Shown: positions 44,858 to 54,822 of the stretch, piece after piece
Layout: each line of letters starts with the position of its first letter
Position numbering within the stretch: position 1 is the stretch's first letter
Assembly (NCBI GenBank): GCA_022712975.1
Contig: JAFLJO010000006.1
Span: 1 to 64,000, forward strand
Reading direction: 5' to 3'
Length of the DNA stretch: 64,000 nt
DNA from: Desulfocapsa sp.
Lineage (GTDB): Bacteria; Desulfobacterota; Desulfobulbia; Desulfobulbales; Desulfocapsaceae
Translations under genes and position numbers: made by a program
The notes under the pieces: generated by a model
The model's input: the letters and a program-made list of their open reading frames with translations, nothing else
What the model was told of the DNA's origin: nothing
Database searches by the model: none

Positions 44858-45688
44858 TTAAAAATGTTTTCCTCCGTAAATGATGTTGAAGATTTCCAGA
44901 AGTTCTTTACCAAGTGCTGAATAATCAGCGGCGCCAATACTTGCAGGTGCTGTTTCAAAGATTGGTTTTCTCGCCACATGAGCCATATCAATTTCAGGAC
45001 AGTTATGGATTTTGGTGTGGAAAATACTAATCCCCTTTTTTGAAAAATAATTAGTTATCTGTTTGAGATTATTTGCTGAATTTCCCCATTTTGAATCATA
45101 TTTAGTAATTAAGACAGCAAGTAGTTGCAGTTTGTCATTATGTTTCCTGATGCTTCCGATAAGATCAAGGTATGCAGCCAGGCCATCTAAAGAAAATTGA
45201 TCTGAGGGTGGAATGGGAATAATGACATAATCAGAAGCCATGAGTGCATTATTCATCATAACCCCCAGGTTTGGAGGGGTGTCAAAAAAAACAAAATCGT
45301 AGCTGATTAAGTCAGTATCCTGGTTGATTAATCGACTGATTCCGAGAACTGCATCAGGCTTCTGAGCAATTTTTCTTTCCCAGAGCATGCAACGTGCTGT
45401 ATTGGGAATGATCTTGATCCGTGGATTATTGGTGTTACAGGCGATCTTTGAGAGTAGTCCTTCACCTTCTGGGGCTTCTAATGCATCAATGAGGGAATAC
45501 TTAGTCTGGTCGTCAAAATTATTTAAAAGAATGGAAGAACAGTTGGATTGGGGGTCAGTATCAACGATCAGGATATTTTTTCCAAGGCTTGCAAGATTGC
45601 TCGCAAGATTAATGACAGATGTTGTTTTACCCACTCCGCCTTTTCGGTTTCCAAAGGTAATAAATATAGGTGGATCTTGATGTGTCAT
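44858..45688 (-). CDS. ParA/Soj-like ATPase
   Basis: 276 aa. The deviant Walker A KGGVGKTTSVINLA is at residues 16-29, Walker A' is ILIVDTDPQSNCSS and Walker B is FVFFDTPPNLGVM. GISIFHTKIHNCPEIDMAH and the TAPASIGAADY ending match orphan ParA proteins rather than chromosomal ParA with ParB. No parB gene is adjacent. It may position a surface or EPS machine rather than DNA; this is speculative. A weak AGGT ribosome site precedes the ATG. It is divergent from the small membrane gene. Confidence 0.85.
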   Translation of the reverse strand: MTHQDPPIFITFGNRKGGVGKTTSVINLASNLASLGKNILIVDTDPQSNCSSILLNNFDDQTKYSLIDALEAPEGEGLLSKIACNTNNPRIKIIPNTARCMLWERKIAQKPDAVLGISRLINQDTDLISYDFVFFDTPPNLGVMMNNALMASDYVIIPIPPSDQFSLDGLAAYLDLIGSIRKHNDKLQLLAVLITKYDSKWGNSANNLKQITNYFSKKGISIFHTKIHNCPEIDMAHVARKPIFETAPASIGAADYSALGKELLEIFNIIYGGKHF

Positions 45689-45865
45689 ATGGTAATACCT
45701 GTGAGCGGAATTTATCAGATTATTAAGAATATATTTTATTTACAAAAAGAGTATAATACAAGACCTAAAATAGCAAGTTGGAACACAAGGTTTTTGATAG
45801 AATATGCCATGTTTTTCCATAGGTGCGTGTGAAATCATAAACTTCACAACAAAAGGAATTAAAGA

Positions 45866-46222
45866 ATGAGTAATGCAATAAAAGGAATGCTTTGTTCGGC
45901 TTTGATTTTCCCTGGTGCAGGACAGATCATTTTAGCGAAATATTATCGTGGTCTCACGTTCTTTGTTGTCGCTTTTGTGAGCGGTATTCTTTTTTTAACT
46001 GCTGTTGTTCGTCAAGCAGTTGTGAGGCTGCAAGACACTGTTGCGCAAGGCGTGGTTGTTGATGTATCTAAAGTTATGTCAATTCTCACAGAGCCTTCGA
46101 CCTATGCATCTTCTGTTTATCTGAAGCTTTCTTTTCTGGTACTCTTTTGTTGCTGGCTGTTTTCGGTTGTTGATGCCTGGCGTTTAGGGAAGAAACTTGA
46201 TCAAAAGCCCTCTGATATTTGA
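45866..46222 (+). CDS. Small membrane protein (DUF5683-like)
   Basis: 118 aa with two or three hydrophobic segments: MLCSALIFPGAGQIILAKYYRGLTFFVVAFVSG at the start and YLKLSFLVLFCCWLFSVVDAWRLGKK at the end. FPGAGQIILAKYYRG resembles the P-G-x-G-Q-x-Y-x-G motif of TM2/DUF5683-like proteins. AAGGAA is about 7 bases before the ATG. A TATAAT box lies at 45752-45757 but with no good -35 partner. Function unknown. It converges with the small gene at 46235, ending 12 bases from it. Confidence 0.65.
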   Translation: MSNAIKGMLCSALIFPGAGQIILAKYYRGLTFFVVAFVSGILFLTAVVRQAVVRLQDTVAQGVVVDVSKVMSILTEPSTYASSVYLKLSFLVLFCCWLFSVVDAWRLGKKLDQKPSDI

Positions 46223-46234
46223 TTCATACGTCCC

Positions 46235-46516
46235 TTATCGCAGTGCCCGCCTTTTATCTCCAAGTAGCTCTAATTCTTTAATCGCATTGTGATAGCGGAC
46301 ACTTCTGCGGCATTCACCAAGGATCAGTAAAGCAATACAGATGTGAACAATACTAAGAATAGTTCCATAGGATGAAGGCCCGTAGACTGCTTTGTATATA
46401 AAGTGAATCGTAAGACTGCCAACAGCCAGGATGCGGAGTGGCAGCACCCAGCGCAGGCAAAAAACTCCACGGCTTGAGTCGGAAAAACGATGCATGAATT
46501 TTCGACAGCAGCTCAT
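46235..46516 (-). CDS. Small membrane protein downstream of sbcC
   Basis: 93 aa with two hydrophobic segments (LPLRILAVGSLTIHFIYKAVY and ILSIVHICIALLILGE). Its ATG overlaps the sbcC stop by 4 bases (ATGA), which strongly suggests a real, translationally coupled gene. The N terminus is Cys-rich (MSCCRKF). I do not recognise a family. It could be a membrane partner of unknown role at the end of the sbcDC operon. Confidence 0.55.
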   Translation of the reverse strand: MSCCRKFMHRFSDSSRGVFCLRWVLPLRILAVGSLTIHFIYKAVYGPSSYGTILSIVHICIALLILGECRRSVRYHNAIKELELLGDKRRALR

Positions 46517-49500
46517 CCCTGCTCCATTGTCACACCGGGACCAATGATGCTGCTTCTTCCTCTGTTCCCCTGGATGATTGTAATTTGCAGAGGGATTCGT
46601 TCTTTTAGGGCGGTCACATGGGAGATGATTCCGATGAGTTTATTCTCATCACGAAGCCCGGCAAGAGTTTCCAGTGCCGATTCGAGAGCGTCTTCATCGA
46701 GTGTTCCAAAGCCTTCATCAAGAAACAGCGAATCAATTCGGACATTCTGAGAAGCCATTTTAGACAGGCCGAGTGCGAGTGCTAGGCTCACAAGAAAAGA
46801 TTCACCACCGGATAGATTTTTAGTGGAGCGGATCTCATCTGCCTGATACATATCCATCACATTTAAATCAAGAGGATGGGTGTGATCTCGAATCAGAATA
46901 TAACGGTCATTCATTTTTTGCAGATGTTTATTGGCATGGAGAACCATCATCTCAAAGGTGAGGCCCTGGGCAAAATTTCTGAATTTTTTCCCATCTGCCG
47001 AACCAATAAGCATGTGGAGACGGTTCCACCTGCCAGCTATCTTTTTTTGAAATTCTATCGCTGTAAGCTGTTCCTTTATATTGTTTTTGTTCGTGTTGTT
47101 CGTTTTTAATTGTTCTTTTGCCGTGATGATTTTTTCCTGAAGAGCCAAGTATTGATTTTCTAGTTTCTCTAGTTCTCTGTTCAATTCTTCAACGGGAATG
47201 CTGCAAAGCTGTTTTTCTTTTTCTAGTTGCAGGGTTAATTCTTTATCTTTGAGCAGAGCCTGCAATTCTGTCTTTTTTCTTTGCAACTTATCATATAATT
47301 TTTGTAGCGTATCCAGTTCTGAGTCTGGCAACCTTGCATCAAGGAACTCTTGAGAATCAGAGAAGGCGGAAGTGAGAATGGCTTGCTGGAATAGATGCTT
47401 CTGATTTATGATTGTGAGTTTTCTCGAATTGCTTTCTGATTGAAGACGATTGAGTAAGGTTTGGGAAGCAGTAACTTTCTTTTCTATATCAACACATTCC
47501 TTTTGCAGCAGATCATATTTCGTTCGTGCATTTTTTACATTCTGCTCTAGACGTTCAGATTCAGGAATGGTTTCTTTTTCACCAAAGAGTTGTATTCGTT
47601 CTTTAACTGATTCGGCGTTTTTTTTCTGTATTATTTGACACTTTTCCCCATCCTCCTGTATCTGTTTTGTGAGCTGTGCCTGGAGGGTTTCTTTATGGTT
47701 AAGCTCTGATGTCAGGCTGATGATTTGAGGGCTTATATGTTTTTCTTTTTCTTTGTTCTCTTTCCATGCACGGACTCTTTGATTCAGTTCTTTCAGGATG
47801 AATGGAAGGTTCTCGGTGCTAATTGTACGTATTCCGTAGCCCTCTGTTTTCATTAACAGATCAGTATTTAAAACCACGAGTTCTGCTGAAATCTTTGCGG
47901 CTTGCTCGCTAAGAGTGTATTCCTCCTGGTCAATGGATGCTGCATTATGATTTGCTTCAAGGAGAGTATGTTCCAACTGCTGCATGGAGGTTAACAGCTT
48001 ATCTCTGTTAGCTGCTGCAAGGTGTAGTTTTTTGTTTTGCTTTTCAAGATGATCACAGTCAGTTTCAAGCTGTTGTTGTTCTGTAATGAGTTTCTGGTAC
48101 TCGTTATCCAGTTGTTTACGGTTAGTTTTAGCTAGTGGAGGGAAATCCAAATCTAAAAGAAGTTGTTGAACTTTTTTTTCAGACCGACTGATCTGCTCTT
48201 TAGTATCTTTTGCCTGGATAGAATGATTCTTCTGCTTTTCCACAGATATGATACCTTCCCGGGCGAGTTGAGTACATTCTTCTGTAATGTTCGTTAGTTT
48301 AATTTTCGCATTTTGCAGCAGGTTTTCTTCCTTTGATATCTCAGGGACGTTGCCATGATTGTATGGATGGTGTGTGGAACCGCAAAGAGGGCAGGGCGCA
48401 TTATCCTGAAGTTTATTTCTCTCTGCTTCAAGGTTTTGAATTTGTGTCAGGAGTCGAAGGTTTCTTTCGAGGAGATCAATTTCCTTTTGTTTGCTGTCCT
48501 GTTTTGTTTCACTTAGTTGATGTTTTGCTGCAAGTTCGATTTCTTGTTTCGATAGTTCTACAGCCTCTTTGAGAAGTATTTCCAGTTTTTTTGTCTGGGG
48601 CTCTAACTCATCGAGAACCTGTAAAAGTTCCTGTAAACTTTTTTGTCTGTTACGGATTTGAAAAAGGGTCTGATGGATACTGGCAGCTTCTTTTCCTTTA
48701 AGAAGTTGATTGATTGATTTTTGGAGTTGATCAAGATTGTTTTTTGTTGTGATGCCTTCCTGTTGGAGTTTTTTGGTATCCCGTGCAAGTTGTTTTACAG
48801 TTTGTTTGCTTTTTTGCTTCTTTTTAGTAACTGTTTCTTGTGTTTTGGCAATTGTTCGATGCTGCTCATGGAGATTGCCAAGAGTTGTTAACTGAAGTTG
48901 AATCGCACCAAATTCTTCAATTAATTGTGAGTCACAGGCTCGTTCCTGGAAAAATTTCTCCAGCAGTTTCTGACTTTTCAGCTTTTTGAGAAGGTTTTGT
49001 TTAAGAGCATTAATCGCTGTATCTTCTTTTTGGTGAGCGGATCGTTTTGCAGAAAGTTCCGCTATCTGTTCCTGAAGATTGTTTTTTTCAGCTAGGATTG
49101 TGTGATCCAGTATCTGAACATTTCTAATGAGCAGCAGCCCCGTTTCCCTGGTTTTTTCCGTTTGAACTATTCCTTTTCCAGTGGTTTCTGACTGAGTGTT
49201 CGTTGCTTTTAGCGTATTCTCAAGATCGCAATGTTTCTTTTCGAGTGTGGAACATTCTTTTAAAGTGTTTTTTTCACATTCCAGGAGATTTTCAAGTTCC
49301 TTGTATAACGGCTCTATGGGCTTTGCTGCAAGCGCTGGCTGCAACGTATCGAGTTCGTCCTGGTGGGCTTCCTTTTCCTTATTTAAAAGATCAAGCTTTT
49401 GCAGACAAACATTTTTTTCATCGATGAGCCGGCTCATCGTTTCAAACCAAACCTGCTGGGTTTGCAGGCTCTTGATTTCTGTTTTACAAAGTTCCCCTTC

Positions 49501-50190
49501 TTTTTCTGTTTCGGTTATAGCAAAGCTCAACTCTTCTTCAACTTCTGGCTCAAGAAGATTAATGTGGGCAAGACTCTGCTCAAAATCAGTTAGTTTCTGC
49601 TGCTCCAAGCCTTGAAATTCATGCACCTTCATCGACAGTTGTGAGTATATTTCAGTACCTGTGATCTGTTCAAGAATTGGAGCCCGTTCATTGGCAGATG
49701 CCTGAAGAAATGCAGCAAAGCCACCCTGGGCAAGAAGGGTCGAACGGGTGAAGCGATCAAAGTCCATTCCAGTAACTTCTTCAACTTTGCTTGCCACATT
49801 ACGTATTCTGCTTTCAAGGATGGTGCCGCACGCAGCATCAGCAATTTCATGCTTCGGCTGTTGCAACTCACCATTACACTTTTGCCGGGAACGATGTTGA
49901 GACCAGTGACAGCGAAAAGTTCCTTTTGTTGTCGAGAACTCGACTTCAGCAAAACAGAGACCAGTGTGACGGCTCATGATTTCATTTGATGCTTTTGTGA
50001 TTTTCCCAAGGCGCGGGGTTGCGCCATATAATGCCAGACAAATCCCATCGAGCAGGGTGGTCTTGCCGGAACCTGTAGGGCCGGTGATGGCAAAGAGATT
50101 GTGTTCAATGTAGGCAGGTTCTGTGAAATCAATATCCCATATTCCACAAAGAGAGTTGAGGTTCTGAAAACGAATCCGCAGGATTTTCAT
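46513..50190 (-). CDS. sbcC: Exonuclease subunit SbcC
   Basis: A 1225-aa Rad50-like ATPase of the SbcCD nuclease, which processes hairpins and double-strand breaks. Walker A is ITGPTGSGKTTLLDGI at residues 35-50; long coiled coils flank the zinc hook CPLCGSTHHP near the middle; the ABC signature LSGGESFLVSLALALGL and the Walker B/D-loop SLFLDEGFGTLD are near the C terminus. It follows sbcD after a gap of 3 bases. The length is somewhat greater than the E. coli protein, mainly in the coiled coils. Confidence 0.95.
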   Translation of the reverse strand: MKILRIRFQNLNSLCGIWDIDFTEPAYIEHNLFAITGPTGSGKTTLLDGICLALYGATPRLGKITKASNEIMSRHTGLCFAEVEFSTTKGTFRCHWSQHRSRQKCNGELQQPKHEIADAACGTILESRIRNVASKVEEVTGMDFDRFTRSTLLAQGGFAAFLQASANERAPILEQITGTEIYSQLSMKVHEFQGLEQQKLTDFEQSLAHINLLEPEVEEELSFAITETEKEGELCKTEIKSLQTQQVWFETMSRLIDEKNVCLQKLDLLNKEKEAHQDELDTLQPALAAKPIEPLYKELENLLECEKNTLKECSTLEKKHCDLENTLKATNTQSETTGKGIVQTEKTRETGLLLIRNVQILDHTILAEKNNLQEQIAELSAKRSAHQKEDTAINALKQNLLKKLKSQKLLEKFFQERACDSQLIEEFGAIQLQLTTLGNLHEQHRTIAKTQETVTKKKQKSKQTVKQLARDTKKLQQEGITTKNNLDQLQKSINQLLKGKEAASIHQTLFQIRNRQKSLQELLQVLDELEPQTKKLEILLKEAVELSKQEIELAAKHQLSETKQDSKQKEIDLLERNLRLLTQIQNLEAERNKLQDNAPCPLCGSTHHPYNHGNVPEISKEENLLQNAKIKLTNITEECTQLAREGIISVEKQKNHSIQAKDTKEQISRSEKKVQQLLLDLDFPPLAKTNRKQLDNEYQKLITEQQQLETDCDHLEKQNKKLHLAAANRDKLLTSMQQLEHTLLEANHNAASIDQEEYTLSEQAAKISAELVVLNTDLLMKTEGYGIRTISTENLPFILKELNQRVRAWKENKEKEKHISPQIISLTSELNHKETLQAQLTKQIQEDGEKCQIIQKKNAESVKERIQLFGEKETIPESERLEQNVKNARTKYDLLQKECVDIEKKVTASQTLLNRLQSESNSRKLTIINQKHLFQQAILTSAFSDSQEFLDARLPDSELDTLQKLYDKLQRKKTELQALLKDKELTLQLEKEKQLCSIPVEELNRELEKLENQYLALQEKIITAKEQLKTNNTNKNNIKEQLTAIEFQKKIAGRWNRLHMLIGSADGKKFRNFAQGLTFEMMVLHANKHLQKMNDRYILIRDHTHPLDLNVMDMYQADEIRSTKNLSGGESFLVSLALALGLSKMASQNVRIDSLFLDEGFGTLDEDALESALETLAGLRDENKLIGIISHVTALKERIPLQITIIQGNRGRSSIIGPGVTMEQG

Positions 50191-50193
50191 CTC

Positions 50194-51429
50194 TTATGCC
50201 TTTTGTTCATTATGGTTGAGGGCACTGAGGGTAGTTGCAAAATCAAGGGTCATTTCTTTCTGTTGTTCAAGGGGGATTTCACTGAGATCAAGGCATTGCT
50301 GAAAGACTTGGTACGGACTTAACTCTTCAAGAGTTTTTATTTCCGAACTTTGTCGTAGAATATAATTATAGATCCGTTTGTTGCTAATGCGAAGAACTTC
50401 CAGTTCTGTTTCTTCCACAGCAGCAACAATTTGTTCCTGCAGGTTGTCAATTAGTGTTTCGCCTTTGTAGTGAATTTCAAGAAGTATTGACTGCCTTGTT
50501 GCAGCAAGGCTTTTAATCGTCTGAAGGATATGTTCAAGATTACCGGAAATGTTAAGAAGCTGCTGAAAGCATGGAACTGGAATCTCCTGAACACTCATAT
50601 CGTCTGAACTATCAACCAGCAGAACCATTTTTTGTTCACCAGCCTCTGAAAAGTTCATGGTTAATGGAGAGCCGGAGTAACGCCTGTTTTCCTGTTTCGC
50701 AACCAGTTGTGGGAAGTGGAGATGGCCAAGCGCCAGGTAATCAATTTCTTTTGGAAAACAATCAAGGCCAACTCGTACCAACGTCCCTACGTAGAGTTCG
50801 CGTACCCCGTCGCCTTGTCTGGTGACGCCTCCCTGGCAAAAAAGATGTCCGGTGGCAATTAAAGGGATTTTCTTGTTATTATTTTGTCCTATCTGTTTTT
50901 GTTTTTTAAGTGCCAGTTGTACAAGTATAGAATAATGATCACAGATACCCTGAAGCATTTTCCGGTGTTTATCATCCAGAGTTTCCTGGGCTGTTGATGA
51001 TCTGATATCTTTATCACGAAGATAGGGAACCGCAAGAATCATGGCTTCCGGTTCGTGGTTTTTGTCATGAAGAACAATAAGTTCATCTTCAATATCTGCT
51101 GGAACACTGCCAACAACATGAATATTCAGAGAATGGAGCAGCTCACGGGGAGCGTTTAGCAGTGTTGGTGAGTCATGGTTACCGCCAACGATGATAATAT
51201 GGCGACAACAGGAATGTGAAATCTGTGAGAGAAAGCCATAATACATTGCCAGACTTCTGTTTGAAGGTGCCTGGCTGTCAAAGATATCCCCTGCAACAAT
51301 GAGTGTTTCCACGCCATGCTTTTCGATACATCTTTCCAGCCATTGAAGAAAGCTTGCAAACTCTTCATAGCGTTGTCTGCCGTAGAGTTTATGGCCAAGG
51401 TGCCAGTCAGAGGTATGCAGTATCTTCAT
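50194..51429 (-). CDS. sbcD: Exonuclease subunit SbcD
   Basis: A 411-aa Mre11-like metallophosphoesterase subunit. Metal-binding motifs in order: KILHTSDWHLGHKL, VAGDIFDSQAP, VGGNHDSPTLL, ATGHLF and YLALGHLHFPQ. It forms the nuclease active site and partners SbcC encoded immediately downstream. The C-terminal capping region (ILRQSSEIKTLEELSPYQVF) is typical. The ATG is followed by the canonical MKILHTSDWHLG, so the start is secure even without a clear ribosome-binding site. Confidence 0.95.
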   Translation of the reverse strand: MKILHTSDWHLGHKLYGRQRYEEFASFLQWLERCIEKHGVETLIVAGDIFDSQAPSNRSLAMYYGFLSQISHSCCRHIIIVGGNHDSPTLLNAPRELLHSLNIHVVGSVPADIEDELIVLHDKNHEPEAMILAVPYLRDKDIRSSTAQETLDDKHRKMLQGICDHYSILVQLALKKQKQIGQNNNKKIPLIATGHLFCQGGVTRQGDGVRELYVGTLVRVGLDCFPKEIDYLALGHLHFPQLVAKQENRRYSGSPLTMNFSEAGEQKMVLLVDSSDDMSVQEIPVPCFQQLLNISGNLEHILQTIKSLAATRQSILLEIHYKGETLIDNLQEQIVAAVEETELEVLRISNKRIYNYILRQSSEIKTLEELSPYQVFQQCLDLSEIPLEQQKEMTLDFATTLSALNHNEQKA

Positions 51430-51441
51430 TTTTTGCTACAG

Positions 51442-53190
51442 CTATCGTAAGGGAGCTGCGATAATCTGTTTTAACTTCGTGTTGAGTTTAAACCGTCGTT
51501 TACTGATGGTACTTTTTACCAGTAACTTGCAATTACCGATTCTAAGCTCCGTACCCGCAAAAATGGTACCTTGAATATCCATAAAAATCTTTTCAATCCG
51601 GCACTCTTTTATCTCGTTATCATCTCCGGTTTCTTCTTCATTTGTAATCTCAGTTTTTAAGTCACCTACTCTGGAATAGAGTCCGGTACCGGGAATAAGG
51701 TTGAGTTTAAGAAGCTTCATTTTGCTTTCATCAACCAGTGCTTCCATTTTTCTTATTTTTCTTGATTTGGCATTTCCACCATACCGTTGCAACCACTGTA
51801 TAACGTCATCCTGCTGCCCGATAAGTTGCTTGGTGAGTACTCTCTGTAAACTTAAACGCTCAGTATCAACACCGGCAGCAAGCCTTGTGGGTTTTCCATT
51901 GGGAGAACCTACATTATCAACTGTGAGGATTCCTCCTGCTACAATATCGCCCCCGATAATGGTGGTGCCAGCGTTACAGCTGATATCTCCTTTAGCCAGA
52001 ATATCACTGTAGTATGATTGCTTGCGGACAATCACATTGCCACCTGAGTCTATACGTCCCTGTTCAATAAATCTGAAATCGACATCACCAAGGGCTTTAA
52101 CAACTGTTTTCTTCCCTGTGATGCCGCCTTTTATTACGATGTTTGCATCACTTGAAATAATGGCAGACATAACTTCCTGTTTAATTTCAAGATCACCGCA
52201 GGTAATAACTTTAAATCCCGGTTGAACAGCGCCATGAATAATGACGCAGCTTTTAGAGTCTATATTGCCAGTTGTAAAATCAATATCTCCAAGTATTTCA
52301 TGTTTGGAACAAACTTTGATCTCGCAATCATTTACAACAGTGAGAACACCGTCATTGCTTGCTGTAATTTTACCGGTTTCTTCTGAAAAGGTGACATCCT
52401 CTTTAATTCTAACTTGTAATGGAGTGCCTCCTTCGGGTTCAATTTCCTCACCCAGAACATCGGTTCCCGGAGTTCCGGGAATCGCAGGGATCTTCGTGGC
52501 AAGTAATTCTCCTTTTGTGACACCGATCATGATTCTTCGTTCACGAAAGTCAATGGTACCATCTTCCAGGAGTTTCCCGGCAATTGGCCCGATCTCAAAA
52601 GCAAATTGCAGATAAGCGTCTACTCCAGGTTCTGCAGTGGTACCGAAGGCTATGGGGATGTTTTGGTAGTCCTCATAGCCATCCTTAATGATTTTTTGGG
52701 CTTCCTGCAGGGCAGATTGGTCGATTCCAAAAAGAATCCCTGCTTCTTGCAGGAGTTCAGTAAGAGGTTCGCTTCCTGGAGAAAATCCGTCGGGTATAGG
52801 AGGCTGAAGGAGTAGGGTGGCCTTCATTTTGTCAGCAGAGATTTTAACAAAAGGTGTAACGGAGATAAGCAGGGTGGGTTCTTTGTCTGTATCCAGATTC
52901 ATGGTGTCGACTCTTGGATATCCTATGATATCGGATAGGAGCGTTTCACCATCCTCTGAAAAATGAGTGTTTTTTCCAGATCGTATGGGGCTTTTTATAA
53001 ATCCGCTTGCTGCAAACTTCTCAAAATCGGGGAATGACAGAAGAGCTTGGTTTTGTCGAACCAGTTCTGAGGTTATGACTTTTTCCATCCTGTCTTCATG
53101 TTCACCTATCAGAATACGTTTTCTGGAAAAATGAAATGTAGGTTCCAGGTACTTCTTTTTTGAGATTGTTTTTTCGTCGCTGTTTTTCAT
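51442..53190 (-). CDS. fapA: FapA (DUF342) family protein
   Basis: 582 aa. The N-terminal FapA domain is followed by the repeated short beta-helix typical of the DUF342/FapA family: IDFTTGNIDSKSCVIIHGAV, GDLEIKQEVMSAIISSDANIVIKGGI and GNVIVRKQSYYSDILAKGDISCNAGTTIIGGDI. The last part has a helical hairpin (RLSLQRVLTKQLIG, MEALVDESKMKLLKL). The family is widespread in Desulfobacterota and clostridia and has links to polar flagellar or type IV pilus function; its exact role is unclear. It is 12 bases upstream of sbcD in transcription order. Confidence 0.85.
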   Translation of the reverse strand: MKNSDEKTISKKKYLEPTFHFSRKRILIGEHEDRMEKVITSELVRQNQALLSFPDFEKFAASGFIKSPIRSGKNTHFSEDGETLLSDIIGYPRVDTMNLDTDKEPTLLISVTPFVKISADKMKATLLLQPPIPDGFSPGSEPLTELLQEAGILFGIDQSALQEAQKIIKDGYEDYQNIPIAFGTTAEPGVDAYLQFAFEIGPIAGKLLEDGTIDFRERRIMIGVTKGELLATKIPAIPGTPGTDVLGEEIEPEGGTPLQVRIKEDVTFSEETGKITASNDGVLTVVNDCEIKVCSKHEILGDIDFTTGNIDSKSCVIIHGAVQPGFKVITCGDLEIKQEVMSAIISSDANIVIKGGITGKKTVVKALGDVDFRFIEQGRIDSGGNVIVRKQSYYSDILAKGDISCNAGTTIIGGDIVAGGILTVDNVGSPNGKPTRLAAGVDTERLSLQRVLTKQLIGQQDDVIQWLQRYGGNAKSRKIRKMEALVDESKMKLLKLNLIPGTGLYSRVGDLKTEITNEEETGDDNEIKECRIEKIFMDIQGTIFAGTELRIGNCKLLVKSTISKRRFKLNTKLKQIIAAPLR

Positions 53191-53329
53191 GCCTGGTGCA
53201 ACCTTCGATTAGTTCTTTTGTAGCCTTATGCTCTTGAGTGATTCGGGATATAAGCAAATCAGTCAGATGACTTACTATACTAATCGTATCGGTATATTCA
53301 GGATAAGTAAAGAAGAATGAAAAGTGTTG

Positions 53330-53372
53330 AAAAAAGCAAAGTGCTTGAAAAGTGTTAATCTCAGGCACTTTT
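53330..53372 (-). terminator. Rho-independent terminator after the rhodanese gene
   Basis: On the - strand the arms AAAGTGC and GCACTTT enclose a 20-base loop and are followed by GCTTTTTT. It begins 11 bases beyond the stop of the triple-rhodanese gene and separates it from fapA. Confidence 0.6.
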
Positions 53373-53382
53373 GGAGCCTTTA

Positions 53383-54702
53383 TTAATCTTCTACCTCACA
53401 GTCATTGCCCTCACACACAACATTGGCAACCAGGAAAAATGCTTTATAGCCATTTTTGATAAGTTCCTGAGCAGCCATATCAGCACGGGCACCAGTAGTG
53501 CAGTGAACATAGACTTTTTTGTTCTTTGGAATTTCGGCGAGCCGAGAACCAATCTGGCCAAGAGGTACTAAAATGGCACCTCTGAAACCACCAACACTTG
53601 CCTCATCAGTGGTTCGGACGTCCAGGATTACAGCACCGGCATCGGCTCCACTTACTGCTTCCATGAAGTCAGCTTTTCTAATTGCGCCTTTTTCAAGTTT
53701 TCTTACCCAGTTAATCTCTGTGGTAACCGGGCCTGTAACAGTTTTTCCACCAGCTTTTACCCAACCGCCATAATTTCCTGATACCAGTGCAAGCTTTTTG
53801 TATCCTTCTTCACGAAGGTCTTTGATTGCATCTGTAGTATCTTTAGTATTATCACTGTATAAAACGACAGGTGCTTTTTTAGGAATATCATCAATGCGGT
53901 CTTCAAGAGAATCGTAAGGAATAGAAACAGAACGGGCAATGCGTCCAGCTTCTGATTTTGTTTTGGAACGTAGATCGATAAGAACGATATTGCCTTTTTC
54001 TATGTTGCCCTTACTGGTGTAAACACTGTTTCCAGCTTTGATCCATGCAGGATGGCCGCCAATATAAACGTTAATGTTTTTGTAACCATCTTTTTTTAAC
54101 AGACCGGCGATTCTAGTTGACATGCTACATGTGGAGCCCCCACAATACGTAATGACTAGTGCACTTTTATCCTTGGGCAATAATTCACCAGCTTTTTTCT
54201 TGTATGCTCTTGTGCCAATACTTACAGCACCAGGGATATGGCTAATAGCCCATCGCTTTTCCGGGCGAGCATCAACGAGAGTGAAATCAGTTTTTGCATC
54301 AATGAGTGCTTTCAACTCATCGGTTTTAATTTCAGTAACCCCTTTAGGGAGTTTTGCAAGTTTTGGTTGAACAACAGTGGCCCAAGGCTGACCATCACGC
54401 ATCTCATAAAAGATAATTGAAGCATGACCTTTGGAGGCGTGTTCAACACCTGTAGTTTTGTCGTCAAATTTGACAATAACGGTCCTGGCTTCTTTTCCCA
54501 TCCCAACAACAATGGAAATGCTTTTAGTTTTATTTGATTTTTCTAAAACTTTGCCTTTATACACAGGACTGTATAACTTCTCCGCCTGGCTTGCTACAGG
54601 TTCGGTAGCAACGGTTGGGAAACTTGTCTTCTTACTACATCCCGTCATCAGAAATGATGCCATGATGAAAAAAGGAATCCATTGAATGATGATTTTCATC
54701 AT
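53383..54702 (-). CDS. Triple-rhodanese lipoprotein
   Basis: 439 aa. GGAG precedes the ATG by 5 bases. A lipobox (FLMTGC, Cys22) makes it a lipoprotein. After a beta-rich module (residues 45-115) come three rhodanese domains. The first (about 125-235) has the active loop YCGGSTCSM. The second (about 240-320) has SDNTKDT with no Cys. The third (about 340-425) has HCTTGARADM. So two domains are probably active and the middle one structural. The tail CEGNDCEVED is acidic with two Cys. Such proteins may bind or move sulfane sulfur in the periplasm, consistent with a sulfur-metabolising host. Confidence 0.82.
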   Translation of the reverse strand: MMKIIIQWIPFFIMASFLMTGCSKKTSFPTVATEPVASQAEKLYSPVYKGKVLEKSNKTKSISIVVGMGKEARTVIVKFDDKTTGVEHASKGHASIIFYEMRDGQPWATVVQPKLAKLPKGVTEIKTDELKALIDAKTDFTLVDARPEKRWAISHIPGAVSIGTRAYKKKAGELLPKDKSALVITYCGGSTCSMSTRIAGLLKKDGYKNINVYIGGHPAWIKAGNSVYTSKGNIEKGNIVLIDLRSKTKSEAGRIARSVSIPYDSLEDRIDDIPKKAPVVLYSDNTKDTTDAIKDLREEGYKKLALVSGNYGGWVKAGGKTVTGPVTTEINWVRKLEKGAIRKADFMEAVSGADAGAVILDVRTTDEASVGGFRGAILVPLGQIGSRLAEIPKNKKVYVHCTTGARADMAAQELIKNGYKAFFLVANVVCEGNDCEVED

Positions 54703-54822
54703 AGGTTCTCCAAAGTTTTTAAAAATTGTTTTTGATACTAGTGAGAGTAGAAGGTGTCAATGAAACTACCGCTGGTTAAATCGTATAGATTGCACCTTTT
54801 ACTCAATGCATATGCTGACTTG

